42,873 bases of DNA from an uncultured Alphaproteobacteria bacterium. Lineage in GTDB: Bacteria > Pseudomonadota > Alphaproteobacteria > CAAHEQ01 > UBA3637. The notes beneath the pieces were generated by a model. The model was not told the DNA's origin, ran no database searches, and saw only the letters and a list, made by a program, of their open reading frames with translations. The translations under genes were made by a program, and so were the position numbers. Location of the stretch: positions 1-42,873 of the forward strand of contig CANREI010000001.1 in the NCBI GenBank assembly GCA_947629595.1, in the 5' to 3' direction. Below are positions 17,038-27,700 of the stretch, piece after piece (within the stretch, counting starts at the first letter, position 1; every line of letters begins with the position of its first letter).

Positions 17038-19689
17038 CTATATTTTGGCTTTAACCGCTTTTAACGCCGCTTCCGTTTGGCCAACAAGCGAGCCGCCCGC
17101 CTGTGCCATATCGGGGCGTCCGCCGCCGCCTTTTCCGCCCACAACTTCTGCTGCCGAGCGAACCAAATCAACGGCATTGTATTTGTGCGTTAAATCGGCC
17201 GTGACGCCCGCAACAACGGATACTTTTTCTTCATAATCGGCAATCACGACAATCACGCCGCTTTTAATTTGCTTTTTAAAATCATCAACCAACGGTTTTA
17301 ATTCTTTGGCAGGTGTGTCGTGCAAAATTTTGCCGATAAAACGAACGCCGTTAACGGTTTCAACACCGTTTTGTTCCCGAGAAGCGGAATCACCGCCGCC
17401 CATGGCCACTTGCCGCCGCAATTGCGCCACTTCTTTTTCTAACCGTTTTTTATCTTCCTGTAACGACGTGATTTTGGTTAATGTTTCATTTTCGCCGGTT
17501 GATTTAAGCGTTTCCATTAACGTATGCACAAACTGACTTTGATGCCGCATCAATTGCAAGGCGCTGCGACCGACAACGGCTTCAATTCGGCGCACGCCGG
17601 CCGATACGCCCGATTCGGACACCAGCCGGAATAAGCCGATATCGCCGGTTGCGCGCGCGTGTGTGCCGCCGCATAATTCGCATGAGTGCCGATTTTCGCC
17701 CGTTCCCATGGAAACAACGCGCACCGTTTCGCCGTATTTTTCATCAAACAACGCCATGGCACCTTGGGCAACGGCGGCTTTCGGCGTCATCAACTCGGTG
17801 ATAACGGGAACGTTTGTTAAAATCATTTCATTAACCAACTGTTCCGTTTGCGTGAGTTCTTCGGGCGTCATGGCCTTGTTATAGGTAAAATCAAACCGAA
17901 AACCGGTCGGCATAACAAGTGAGCCTTTCTGATGAACCTGCGGTCCCAACACTTTTTGCAGCGCAGCTTGTAACAAATGTGTTGCCGAGTGATGCGCCCG
18001 AATATCAAACCGACGGGTGGCGTCAATGGAAAATAGCCCTGTATCACCCGTTTTCACCGTTCCCGAAACAACGTGACAAATATGAATAATCAGCGCATTA
18101 TCGGCTTTGCGTTGCGTATCAACAACCTTTAAAAGAGCATTCGAGGTTTTAATTTGGCCCGTATCGCCCACTTGTCCGCCCATTTCTCCGTAAAACGGCG
18201 TTTGATTGGCAATAACAATCACGTCATTGCCGGCAGATGCTTGCGACACCTCCTGATTGTTTTGAATTAAAGCCGTTATGCAAGCTTGCACTTCATCGGA
18301 ATCGTAACCCAAAAATTCCGTCGCACCGACTTTTTCAGCCGTTTGAAAATAAATTTTTTCATCGGCGGCGTCGCCCGATCCCGTCCACGATTTTCGCGCT
18401 TCCGCACGTTGCTTTTCCATCGCTTTGTTAAAGCCCTCCACATCAACGGACATTTTTTTGGAACGCAAAGCATCTTGCGTTAAATCTAACGGGAAACCGT
18501 AAGTGTCGTAAAGCTTAAATGCTACGTCGCCCGAAAGTGAATCGCCTTCTTTTAACGAAACGGTTTCATCGGCCAGCAGTTTCAGGCCTTTATCCAACGT
18601 TTGCTTAAACTTTTCTTCTTCCAGTTGCAACGCCTCCGTAATAATGTGCCGCTGTTGCTCCAATTCGGGATAAGCTTCCCCCATTGTTTCAATAAGATTC
18701 GGCACTAACCGATACATCAGCGGTTCTTTGCACCCGATTAAATGCACATGCCGCATGGCGCGGCGCATAATGCGTCTTAAAACATAGCCGCGGCCTTCAT
18801 TCGAGGGCAAAACACCGTCTGCCAGCAAAAATGACGTAGAGCGCAAGTGATCGGCAATCACGCGTAAGGAGGTTTTATATTCCCCGTACGGTTCCACATG
18901 CGCCAAAGCGGCAGCGTTTTCAATAAGCGATTTAAAAATATCAATTTCATAGTTATCGTTTGTTCCGTGCAAAATGGCGCTTAACCGTTCCAAGCCCGAA
19001 CCGGTATCAATGCACTTTTTGGGAATGGCAATTCTTTCGCCCGACGGTAAATCTTCATATTGATCAAAAACCAAATTCCACACTTCAATAAAGCGATCGC
19101 CGTCTTCCTCCGGTGTGCCGGGTTTCCCGCCCCAATAGCGTTCACCGTGATCGTAAAAAATTTCCGAACACGGCCCGCACGGCCCCGTATCGCCCATTTG
19201 CCAAAAATTATCTTTGGTGGCAATGCGAATAATGTTTTCATCGGACAAACCGGCAATTTTTTTCCATAAGTCAAACGCTTCATCGTCGGTATGATAAACC
19301 GTCACCAACAATTTTGATTGATCCAATCCGATTTCTTTCGTTAACAATTCCCAGGCGTAAAAAATGGCTTTTTCCTTAAAATAATCACCGAAAGAAAAGT
19401 TGCCGATCATTTCAAAAAACGTGTGATGGCGTTTGGTATAACCCACGTTGTCCAAATCGTTATGCTTCCCGCCCGCCCGCACGGATTTTTGAACGGTTGC
19501 CGCCCGCGGAAACGGGGCTTTTTCAGCACCCGTGAAATAATTTTTAAACTGCACCATACCGGAGTTTGTGAACATCAATGTCGGATCGTTTTTCGGCACG
19601 AGCGAGCCGCCCGGCACAATGGTGTGGTCGTTTTTTTTAAAATAATCAATAAATGTGTTGCGTATTTGAGCTGTAATATTTTGACTCAT
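17038..19689 (-). CDS. alaS: alanyl-tRNA synthetase
   Basis: 883 residues, full length. Class II catalytic core with motif 1/2 features (TNSGMVQFKNYFTG, RHHTFFEMIGNFSFGDYF) and TGSGLERL. Editing domain with the zinc ligands HHSATHLL and CELCGGTHA. C-terminal C-Ala domain with GGKGGGGRPDMAQAGG. It charges tRNA-Ala and clears mischarged Ser/Gly. GAGGAT lies upstream of ATG 19689. Lies downstream of recA but with its own promoter and a terminator between. Confidence 0.97.
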   Translation of the reverse strand: MSQNITAQIRNTFIDYFKKNDHTIVPGGSLVPKNDPTLMFTNSGMVQFKNYFTGAEKAPFPRAATVQKSVRAGGKHNDLDNVGYTKRHHTFFEMIGNFSFGDYFKEKAIFYAWELLTKEIGLDQSKLLVTVYHTDDEAFDLWKKIAGLSDENIIRIATKDNFWQMGDTGPCGPCSEIFYDHGERYWGGKPGTPEEDGDRFIEVWNLVFDQYEDLPSGERIAIPKKCIDTGSGLERLSAILHGTNDNYEIDIFKSLIENAAALAHVEPYGEYKTSLRVIADHLRSTSFLLADGVLPSNEGRGYVLRRIMRRAMRHVHLIGCKEPLMYRLVPNLIETMGEAYPELEQQRHIITEALQLEEEKFKQTLDKGLKLLADETVSLKEGDSLSGDVAFKLYDTYGFPLDLTQDALRSKKMSVDVEGFNKAMEKQRAEARKSWTGSGDAADEKIYFQTAEKVGATEFLGYDSDEVQACITALIQNNQEVSQASAGNDVIVIANQTPFYGEMGGQVGDTGQIKTSNALLKVVDTQRKADNALIIHICHVVSGTVKTGDTGLFSIDATRRFDIRAHHSATHLLQAALQKVLGPQVHQKGSLVMPTGFRFDFTYNKAMTPEELTQTEQLVNEMILTNVPVITELMTPKAAVAQGAMALFDEKYGETVRVVSMGTGENRHSCELCGGTHARATGDIGLFRLVSESGVSAGVRRIEAVVGRSALQLMRHQSQFVHTLMETLKSTGENETLTKITSLQEDKKRLEKEVAQLRRQVAMGGGDSASREQNGVETVNGVRFIGKILHDTPAKELKPLVDDFKKQIKSGVIVVIADYEEKVSVVAGVTADLTHKYNAVDLVRSAAEVVGGKGGGGRPDMAQAGGSLVGQTEAALKAVKAKI

Positions 19690-19724
19690 GAAAATCCTCT
19701 GTGTTGTTATTAAAAATTTTTTCT

Positions 19725-19753
19725 TTTATACATCGTTTTAAAAATTTTTTCAA
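19725..19753 (-). promoter_or_regulatory. alaS promoter
   Basis: TTGAAA (19753-19748), N17, TATAAA (19730-19725), 36 nt before the start. Confidence 0.6.
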
Positions 19754-19755
19754 TA

Positions 19756-19785
19756 AAAAAATCCGGCCGTGAAAGCCGGATTTTT
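19756..19785 (-). terminator. recA terminator
   Basis: Perfect stem AAAAATCCGGC / GCCGGATTTTT (19756-19766 and 19775-19785) with an 8-nt loop, 19 nt after the recA stop. Confidence 0.9.
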
Positions 19786-19803
19786 ATGAACAGTGAACCG
19801 GCT

Positions 19804-20838
19804 TTATTCAACCGATGTGTCGGCGGCGCCGTCGGCAACCATCATTTGTTGAGAAATATCTTTGGCTTGCCCGCGCACCTGTTTTTCAATTTCGGCCGCT
19901 AATTCCGGATGTTCTTTCAAGTAAATGCGTGCCGATTCGCGCCCTTGGCCGATTCGTTCGCCTTTGCAGGAAAACCACGAGCCCGCTTTTTCAATCAGCC
20001 CCGTTTTAACGCCTAAATCCAGCAATTCGCCCGATTTTGAAATACCTTCGCCGTACAGAATATCGAAATCAACCGTTCGGAACGGCGGCGCGACTTTGTT
20101 TTTCACAATTTTCACGCGCGTTTGATTGCCCACGGTGTTATCTTTATCTTTAATGGCACCGATTCGGCGAATATCCAACCGCACGGACGCATAGAATTTT
20201 AAAGCGTTACCGCCGGTGGTTGTTTCGGGATTGCCGAACATAACACCGATTTTCATACGAATTTGGTTAATGAAAATCACCAGTGTGTTGGCGCGTGCAA
20301 CGGAGGCGGTAATTTTACGCAACGCCTGACTCATCAAGCGCGCTTGTAAACCCATGTGCGAATCGCCCATTTCGCCCTCTAATTCGGCTTTGGGAACCAG
20401 TGCGGCAACCGAATCGACCACCAACACATCAATTGTGCCGGAGCGAACCAACGTATCGGCAATTTCCAACGCCTGTTCACCCGTATCGGGTTGGGAAATT
20501 AAAAGCTCGTTAATGTTCACGCCCAGTTTGCCGGCATAAATCGGATCCATGGCGTGTTCGGCATCAATATAAGCGCAGGTGCCGCCTTGTTTTTGCGCTT
20601 CGGCAACCACATGCAGGGCCAATGTTGTTTTACCCGAGCTTTCGGGTCCGTAAATTTCAACAATTCGGCCGCGCGGTAAACCGCCGACGCCCAAAGCTAA
20701 ATCAAGCCCCAACGATCCGGTTGAAATGGCCGGTGTTTCCACCGCATTATCTTTTTGACCCAAACGCATAATCGAACCTTTGCCGAACGTGCGTTCAATT
20801 TGGCTTAATGCCGCTTCCAATGCTTTATCTTTTTCCAT
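19804..20838 (-). CDS. recA: recombinase A
   Basis: 344 residues from MEKDKALEAAL at 20838, with GAGGA 8 nt upstream; in-frame upstream Met codons lack a site. Walker A GPESSGKT (about 62-69), Walker B LVVDSVAALVP, L1/L2 region MGLQARLMSQALRK and NQIRMKIGVMFGNPETTTGG, and polymerisation motif near the N-terminus. RecA drives homologous recombination and SOS induction. Promoter TTGTAT-N17-TACACT lies upstream, overlapping nearby GTTC direct repeats that could be a LexA-type operator. Confidence 0.97.
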   Translation of the reverse strand: MEKDKALEAALSQIERTFGKGSIMRLGQKDNAVETPAISTGSLGLDLALGVGGLPRGRIVEIYGPESSGKTTLALHVVAEAQKQGGTCAYIDAEHAMDPIYAGKLGVNINELLISQPDTGEQALEIADTLVRSGTIDVLVVDSVAALVPKAELEGEMGDSHMGLQARLMSQALRKITASVARANTLVIFINQIRMKIGVMFGNPETTTGGNALKFYASVRLDIRRIGAIKDKDNTVGNQTRVKIVKNKVAPPFRTVDFDILYGEGISKSGELLDLGVKTGLIEKAGSWFSCKGERIGQGRESARIYLKEHPELAAEIEKQVRGQAKDISQQMMVADGAADTSVE

Positions 20839-20853
20839 TTTTGTTCCTCTTTC

Positions 20854-20904
20854 GTTCATGTTTATGTTCTTGTTCAGTGTAAAAGATTTTGATTCAAAAT
20901 ACAA
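20854..20904 (-). promoter_or_regulatory. recA promoter with GTTC repeats (possible SOS operator)
   Basis: TTGTAT (20904-20899), N17, TACACT (20881-20876). On the plus strand GTTC occurs at 20854, 20866 and 20872 (spacing N8 and N2). The alphaproteobacterial SOS box is GTTC-N7-GTTC, so the spacing is off by one; the operator role is tentative. Confidence 0.4.
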
Positions 20905-20959
20905 CCTTTTTTTTAATAATAATGCATTTTTTTGTTTGTTTCAATAAATTCTTTTTGTT

Positions 20960-21532
20960 TTATTCCTTGTTTTTATTGTTATTTTCGTTGGTTTTATTCA
21001 AATTGTTCGGACGACACCCGCAATAAGTTTGCCGATAGAGTTGTTTTTCTTTTGCCAATCGTTCGGAAAGCTCCAATCCGCCCTGTTTGCGCCAGTTTGT
21101 CATATCGTATGGCAGGTGATACGTTTCGCTCACTTCTTGAGCGGCGGCGCAGACTTGATTAAAATCTTTAAATCGGGAAATGCCGAAAACCGACGTAAAA
21201 GAATCGAATCCGTGCGCGCGCGCGTATTCGGCGGCTTTGGTAAGGCGCAGTTTAAAACAAACGGAGCAACGTTTCCCGCGTTCGGGTTCGTTTTCCAATC
21301 CTTGAACGGCTTCACGCCAAAAAGCGGGATCATAAGGCAATTCAATAAAGGGAATATCGGCCTCTCGGCAGACGCGTTTATTTTCATCACGGCGCCGCAC
21401 ATATTCTTCCGCGGGTTGAATGTTGGGGTTATAAAACAACACGCTGAAACGAACGCCTTGTTCTTTTAAGCGTTGAATAACGCCCACACTGCACGGCCCG
21501 CAACAAGATACAAGCAATAAATTTTGACTCAT
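20960..21532 (-). CDS. queH: epoxyqueuosine reductase QueH
   Basis: 190 residues. The conserved cysteine pairs are visible: CCGPC at residues 10-14, RCSVCFKLRL near 86-95 and YCGC near 170. FYNPNIQPAEEY and SRFKDFNQ also match the family (formerly DUF208). QueH performs the last step of queuosine synthesis in tRNA, replacing QueG, using an Fe-S cluster. ATG at 21532 has GAGGAG 7 nt upstream. The C-terminal tail is Asn/Lys-rich. Lies upstream of recA, with a separate promoter. Confidence 0.92.
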   Translation of the reverse strand: MSQNLLLVSCCGPCSVGVIQRLKEQGVRFSVLFYNPNIQPAEEYVRRRDENKRVCREADIPFIELPYDPAFWREAVQGLENEPERGKRCSVCFKLRLTKAAEYARAHGFDSFTSVFGISRFKDFNQVCAAAQEVSETYHLPYDMTNWRKQGGLELSERLAKEKQLYRQTYCGCRPNNLNKTNENNNKNKE

Positions 21533-21549
21533 TTTTATCTCCTCTTCAT

Positions 21550-21578
21550 ATTATAGAAGAAGAAAATGATTTTAGCAA
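21550..21578 (-). promoter_or_regulatory. queH promoter
   Basis: TTGCTA (21578-21573), N17, perfect TATAAT (21555-21550). The start of transcription falls close to the ribosome-binding site, giving a very short leader. Confidence 0.55.
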
Positions 21579-21690
21579 ATTTTTTTCAATCCGAATGATT
21601 TTTAAAGAGCTTATTTAAAATTTTATTTTTATTTTTGCCCCGAAAAATATTTTTTGAATAGTATTTTATGCATTTTTTCAAAAAAAATAG

Positions 21691-21718
21691 TTGTAATCAT
21701 ATTTTTTTATGATAAAAT
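21691..21718 (+). promoter_or_regulatory. candidate autotransporter promoter
   Basis: TTGTAA (21691-21696), N16, TAAAAT (21713-21718), about 70 nt before the start. Tentative in very AT-rich DNA. Confidence 0.35.
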
Positions 21719-21787
21719 CGGAATCAGCCGTGGGGTAAAGTAATTTTATTTCGCGAAAAGTTTAGTTCTTTTATAAAGGAGAAAAAT

Positions 21788-24700
21788 ATGAATAACAAAT
21801 TAGCTGTTGCTGCTTTAATTTTTCCGTTAATGATGACAAGTACCGTTGCTTATTCGGCTGATACCATAAACACGTTTGATGATTTAAAAAAGGCGATTGA
21901 AGAAGAGAAAAAAAATGATATTCTGCTCGGCGCTGATATTTCGTTTTCGGAAAAGAAACAATTTACCGCTGCTGCTTTTGATTTAAAGAATGGTGACAAA
22001 ACAGAAGCTCATCTCACGATTGACGGCGATGGTCATACTCTTCGGGGTACTACATTCACTGCCACCAAAGGCAATTCAGATGCCTTTTTATTAGAAAGTG
22101 GTTCATTAACATTAAAAAACGTAACGGTTAAAGATTTTATTGGCAGTAGTTCAGCGCCATGGACCGGTGCTATCACGCTGCGTGGCGGAACATTAACTTT
22201 AACGGCGGAACAAGAAAAAAATGTTGTTTTTGAAAATAATAATGTGGAACGTCGCGGCGGGGGCGGAGATATTTACTTGGGAAACGATGCTAAACTAATC
22301 GTAAATGGCGACGGTGGTCAGGTTGCATTAAAAACGGGTGTATTCGGAAGCGGTACGATAACGCATCAAGGAAATTCATTGCTTGTTTTGGGTGGCACTA
22401 ATGGCGCTTTTACGGGCAGTTTTACCAATGAAGACGGCGATGTTGAAGTAACCGGAAACAGCACTTTGTTCGGCAGAGGTAATGAGTTTAAAAAAGGCAC
22501 GTTAAAATGGAATTCGAAGAGCGGTTTATCTTCGGGTTCTACTTTATCTCTTTCAAAAGGAACGGGGTTAATTGTGGGTGAAGATGAAAAGGTCAATGCC
22601 CGGTTAACGCTTAAAAAAGGGCAAACAAAATTGGAAAATGGTGTTTCTTTAACAACAAAGAACAACGGTGAATTGATTTTATCGGGTTGGACAGATCAAT
22701 TTAAAGAAAAAGTCAGCGGTAACGGCAAGTTGACTTTACAAAATACAAACCTTACCATTACCAATAATGAAATTGAAGAACATGATTTATTGCAAGTAAA
22801 GCTTGACGGGCAAAGTGCCGTTACGGGTGAAGATTTATCATTTGCTTCTTTAAGTAACGGTGGCACAGTAACGGCAACCGATGAATTAGATGTTCAAAAT
22901 CATGCCGATAACAGCGGTACCGTTTCGGGTAAAACTTTGAAAGTCGGTTCGCTGAATAATACGGGAAAGGTAACGGTTTCCGATGCCTTAACGGTGAGTG
23001 GCACAGGGCTTAGCGAATCCGAAAAAAGCGCTTTAATTAACGGTGTTCAAGCTGTTGCTACCGAAGCAGACGACGCCGAAGCGACAAAAGCTCAAATAAC
23101 TGCCGATACATTAACGGTAACGGGCGATGTTTCCAATAACGGCACAATTACGGTGACAAATGATGCAACGGTGCATGGAAATCTTGCCAATGAAAGCGGT
23201 ACATTCTCGGCAAAAGGCTTGACTGTTGACGGGAATATTACCAATAACGGCACCGTGACGGCGCAAGGGGCTCTTTCCGGTCAAAAATTAACGAATACGG
23301 GAACGGTTACCGCCGCTTCCGTTACGGTTTCCGATGCCGTTGAAAACAGCGGTACAATCACGGCAAGCGGTGAATTGAAGGCCGGGAGCGTGAAAAATGA
23401 AACACAAGGAAATATCACGTTTGCAGGCGGTACAATCGGCGGAACCGTTGAAAACGACGGCACAATCGAAAATTCGGGCAATTTAACAATTGCGGGTGCT
23501 GTTTCGGGAAAAGGCACGTTGAAGAATACGGGAACATTAACATTGAATGCCGACAGTCGTTCATTTACCGGAACATTTACGCAAACGGGCGAATCCAGCG
23601 CAACAACGGTTACAGGTGTGTTGGGCGGTACGAAAGATATTCAAAGCGGCTCGTTAACAATGTCTTCTTCCACACTTTATGACGGTCAAGTGAAATTGGG
23701 AAGCAATGCTCAACTTGATTTTACTTTACAAGCCATGGAAGATAAGGAACATCACAATGTTATCGGTAAAGACTCGTTAGCATTTACGGGAAGCGATGCG
23801 ACAGCCGCCTTTAAAGGTGTTGATAAATCGCACTTAACGTTGGCTGATGATGTGGAAAACTCAAAAGACAACAATATTTCTTTTGATAACACAACGCTGG
23901 GATTAAGCGGTACAACACATAATTATGATTATAAGTCGTTTGAATTAAAAAATTCCACGTTAAGCTTGGGTGACGAAAGCGGTGATGTGGAAGATTATAG
24001 TTTCAATAATTTCAAAACTTCCGGTTCGTCGGTTGATTTGAATTTGAAATTATCGGCAGAGGACAAATTAAGTTCCGATACGTTAACCTTTAAAGGTACC
24101 GGTGAAGGGACGTTAAACGTGGGTAAAGTTTATTTATCCGATGAATCGACAAGTAACGACGGCTCCTATACCGCAGATGTTGTTAAAAATGAAGGTGAGA
24201 ACAGCCATGTTCAATTGGGAATTGAGGGCGATGATGCCGATATACATGTTGCGTCAAGCAAATATACGTATGATTTGGAAGTGCAAGACGGAAAGAACGT
24301 TTCATTGACAAAAACAGGAGACACAACGAATGACACGTTGGCAGACTTAAACCACGATCAACCAGGAACAAGAGATTTTGAAGTTATTGACTCTTATACA
24401 ACGGATAAGGATCTTGGAAAGACTCAGAAAGGCACAATACTTGTTTACGGTGAAAGCAAAACAGGGGCAGAGGTGTTAGACGGCGGCGGACATTCTCTCT
24501 TTGATATTGAAAAAAATACAGAAGTTCAAGTCGGCCTTTCCGATTTAACCGTTCAAAATGCCGCAACAACCAATCCCAAAGGCGGATCGGTTGTGCATAA
24601 CGAAAGCGATTCCGCAAAAGTTGAACTGAAAAATGTGACGGTTAAAAATAATAAAGGTGCCGTTTATAATAAAGGCGGTCACTATGAGAGCGGTGACTAT

Positions 24701-27700
24701 GAAGATGCACAATTGCTTTCTATTTTAGATGCAACATTTTCAGGAAATGCTGCCGGTGTTGAAACTGTCGGTTCTGATACGCTCGGCAAACTCGGGGCTG
24801 CCGTTTATAATGACAATGATGTCGTTACCGGCGGTCGCGGTGTGATTTATATGGAAGATGTGAGCTTTGAAAAAGGAACAGAGGAAGCTCAAAACGATAT
24901 TTACAACGCCGGTGATATTTATGTTAACAGCGAAGATGTTAAAAATAGGTTCGGAAGTAAAATTACAAATGCCCAAACAGGGTCAATGGAATTTTACGGT
25001 CAAAATGAGGTTTCAGATATTGAAAATGATCATGGTCGGTTGAAATTTGCCGGAACAGATGTCCATATTGAAAATTTGAACACCAATGGCGGTACCGTTT
25101 TGCTTGAAAGTCAAAATGCAACGCTCGATTCGGTTTCAAATACCGGCGGTAACATTGTAGCTGATAAGGAAACAAACACCACTATTGATAATTTGGACTT
25201 ATTGACCGAAACCGAAACGACAGACAATGCAAAAGGAAAACTGACCGTTGAGGATGGTCAAGTGACTTTGAATACCGTGAGCGGTGATGCAGATACGACA
25301 ATTGAAAACAGTCAAGGTAATCTTTTCTTAAACGGCAGTGCTTTCGGATTTGCCGGCACGTTTACACAAGAATCCGGCACAACAACCGTTGCGGAAGGAG
25401 CCGGTTTCTTCGGTGGTATTTCTACCGTTTCGGGCGGCACGCTTTATTGGAAAACAATAAATGATTTGGGCAATGAAGCCTTGCTTACGGTTGAAGGTGA
25501 TTCGCAATTGGTTATCGGCAACTTTGAAAATGTCCAAAGTAGCGAAAGTCAAGCACGCAGCGCCGAACCGAATGTGACTTTAACGTTGCAAAACGGAAGC
25601 TCGGTTAATGCAAAAGTGGCTCTTGCCGACGGGGCTTCATTAAATGTGAATGAAGCCGGTTCCGCAACATTGAACGACGGTTCCTATTGGAGCGGTACGA
25701 TTACCGTGAACGGCGGTGATTTAACCGTGAACGCACAATCACCGATTCAAACCGCAACAGGCTCGTTGAAAGCTTCAAAAGGGGCCGTTACCTTAAACGA
25801 CGGTTCTTCCTTAAATGTGAATGCCGATAGTTTTATTGACGGAGCGGTTACATTTACGGGTGCAGAGAATACAAACTTGTTTGTTTCCGGCGGATCGGTC
25901 ACATTGAATGAGGGTGATACCGTTGAAGGGCACACGGCCTTATTTGACGGCGGTACGCTGACTTATGAAGGTACAAAAGTTGGTGACAATGCTTCCTTAA
26001 CGGCAACCGATGGTAATTTGAATATCGTTAAAGGATCTTCCTTAACGGTTGATGCCGAAAAGAATACCGTTGCCGATGCGGTTCATGTGACCATTGATAA
26101 AGAGTCAAGCGTGGCTGTTAAAAACGGCGGTTCGCTCAGCATTGACGACGCGGATTCTTGGGGCGGACAAATTACCCTTGATGACGGATCGTTAACTTAC
26201 GGTGCCAAAGACAACGGTATTTTAACGGCTAACACCGGTTCTTTGAATTTAATAAGCGGTAGTGAATTAACTTTAAACAGTGAAAGTGAAATTAAAGATG
26301 CCGTTTCCATAGATATTCAAAACGGTGCAACCGTTAAAGTTGACGGCGGTGCGTTAACGCTGAACAGCCATACCGAAGATAAATGGCACGGTTTGATTGA
26401 AAATAACGGCGGTACTCTTACCACTTTGGGTGTTGATACCACAACGGAAGGTTTTGCCGGACAGTTTAAGCAATCATCAGGCACGGCCCTTTTTGATGCC
26501 GCTTCGAATATTGTGATTGCCAATCCGAATACGGCCATTACCGGCGGTAATGTTTCCGTGTTGAGCGGATCGCATTTGTCGTTTGTTGACGGTGAAAATA
26601 TTCAATTGAATAACTTAACCGTGAGCGGAAACTCATCGTTCGGCATTAAGAACGAAAAGGGACAAACCGTTACGCTTGATTCCTTAACGATTGACGGCGA
26701 GAACAATTTTGATATGGATTTGCAAGGCGCTGCGGGAGACGGTGATTTGTTTGTCATTAAAGATTTGAAGGGCAGCGGTACAATTAACGTGTCCGACTTT
26801 GCGTTTGCGGGCAGTGTGCCGACAACACGGCAAGTGGATATGCAGCTGTTTCAGGTTGAAAACGGCGGGGAAGGTGTTTCCTTCAATTCAACAAGCGGTG
26901 CCGTTTCCACGCCGTTGGGTGATTACATTTTGCAATCCCTGGGGAACGGTTCTTATCGGGCAACGCTTGATAAGCTGAATCCCGATGTTTACAGAGGACA
27001 GGCTTCAACGTTGGCTATGTATAATAACCAGCTGGAAATCGATGATATGATTTTAAATCATGCCATTGTGGAAAACGGTTTCGGGCAACAAGCTGCCGCG
27101 CAATCAAAAGCCGACAGAACGCGTTTGAATGAGGACGGCGGTTTGTGGAGCAAAGCCTACTACCACGACGGCAATATGGATTTAAGCCGGAACTTGGATA
27201 TGGATACCACCGCTTACGGCTTGTTTATCGGTGCCGATTTGCCGATGACGGATTTAGGCTGCGGTTGGAATTTTGTTCCCACGGTCTTTGCGGGCTATAA
27301 CGGTTCCAAACAAGAATACAATGATATTGATATGAAACAAAACGGCGGCCAAGGCGGTGTGATGGGAACGTTTGCGAAAAATGATTTCGTTACGTCCGTT
27401 ATGGCTTATGCCGGCGGTTATTCCAACAAAATGAAAGGCCACGGCTATGAAGACAGCACGCATAACTGGTTTGTCGGTACGGCAGCCAAAGCGGCTTATA
27501 ACTGGCATGTTGCCGATCAGGTTGTTGTGCAACCGACAGCGTTTGTTTCTTACAACACATTCGGTAAGCAGGATTGGACAACACAATTCGGCAATATGAA
27601 TATGTCAACCGATACCTTAAACGGTTTCAGCGTGGCGCCGGGAATTAACGTTATTTACGCACCGAAAACATGGAGTACCTATGCTTCGTTGCAATATGTT

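Noticed and set aside
22366..27608. Several antisense open frames inside the autotransporter gene
   Set aside because: They are by-products of the repetitive Thr/Asn/Gly codons and lack start signals.
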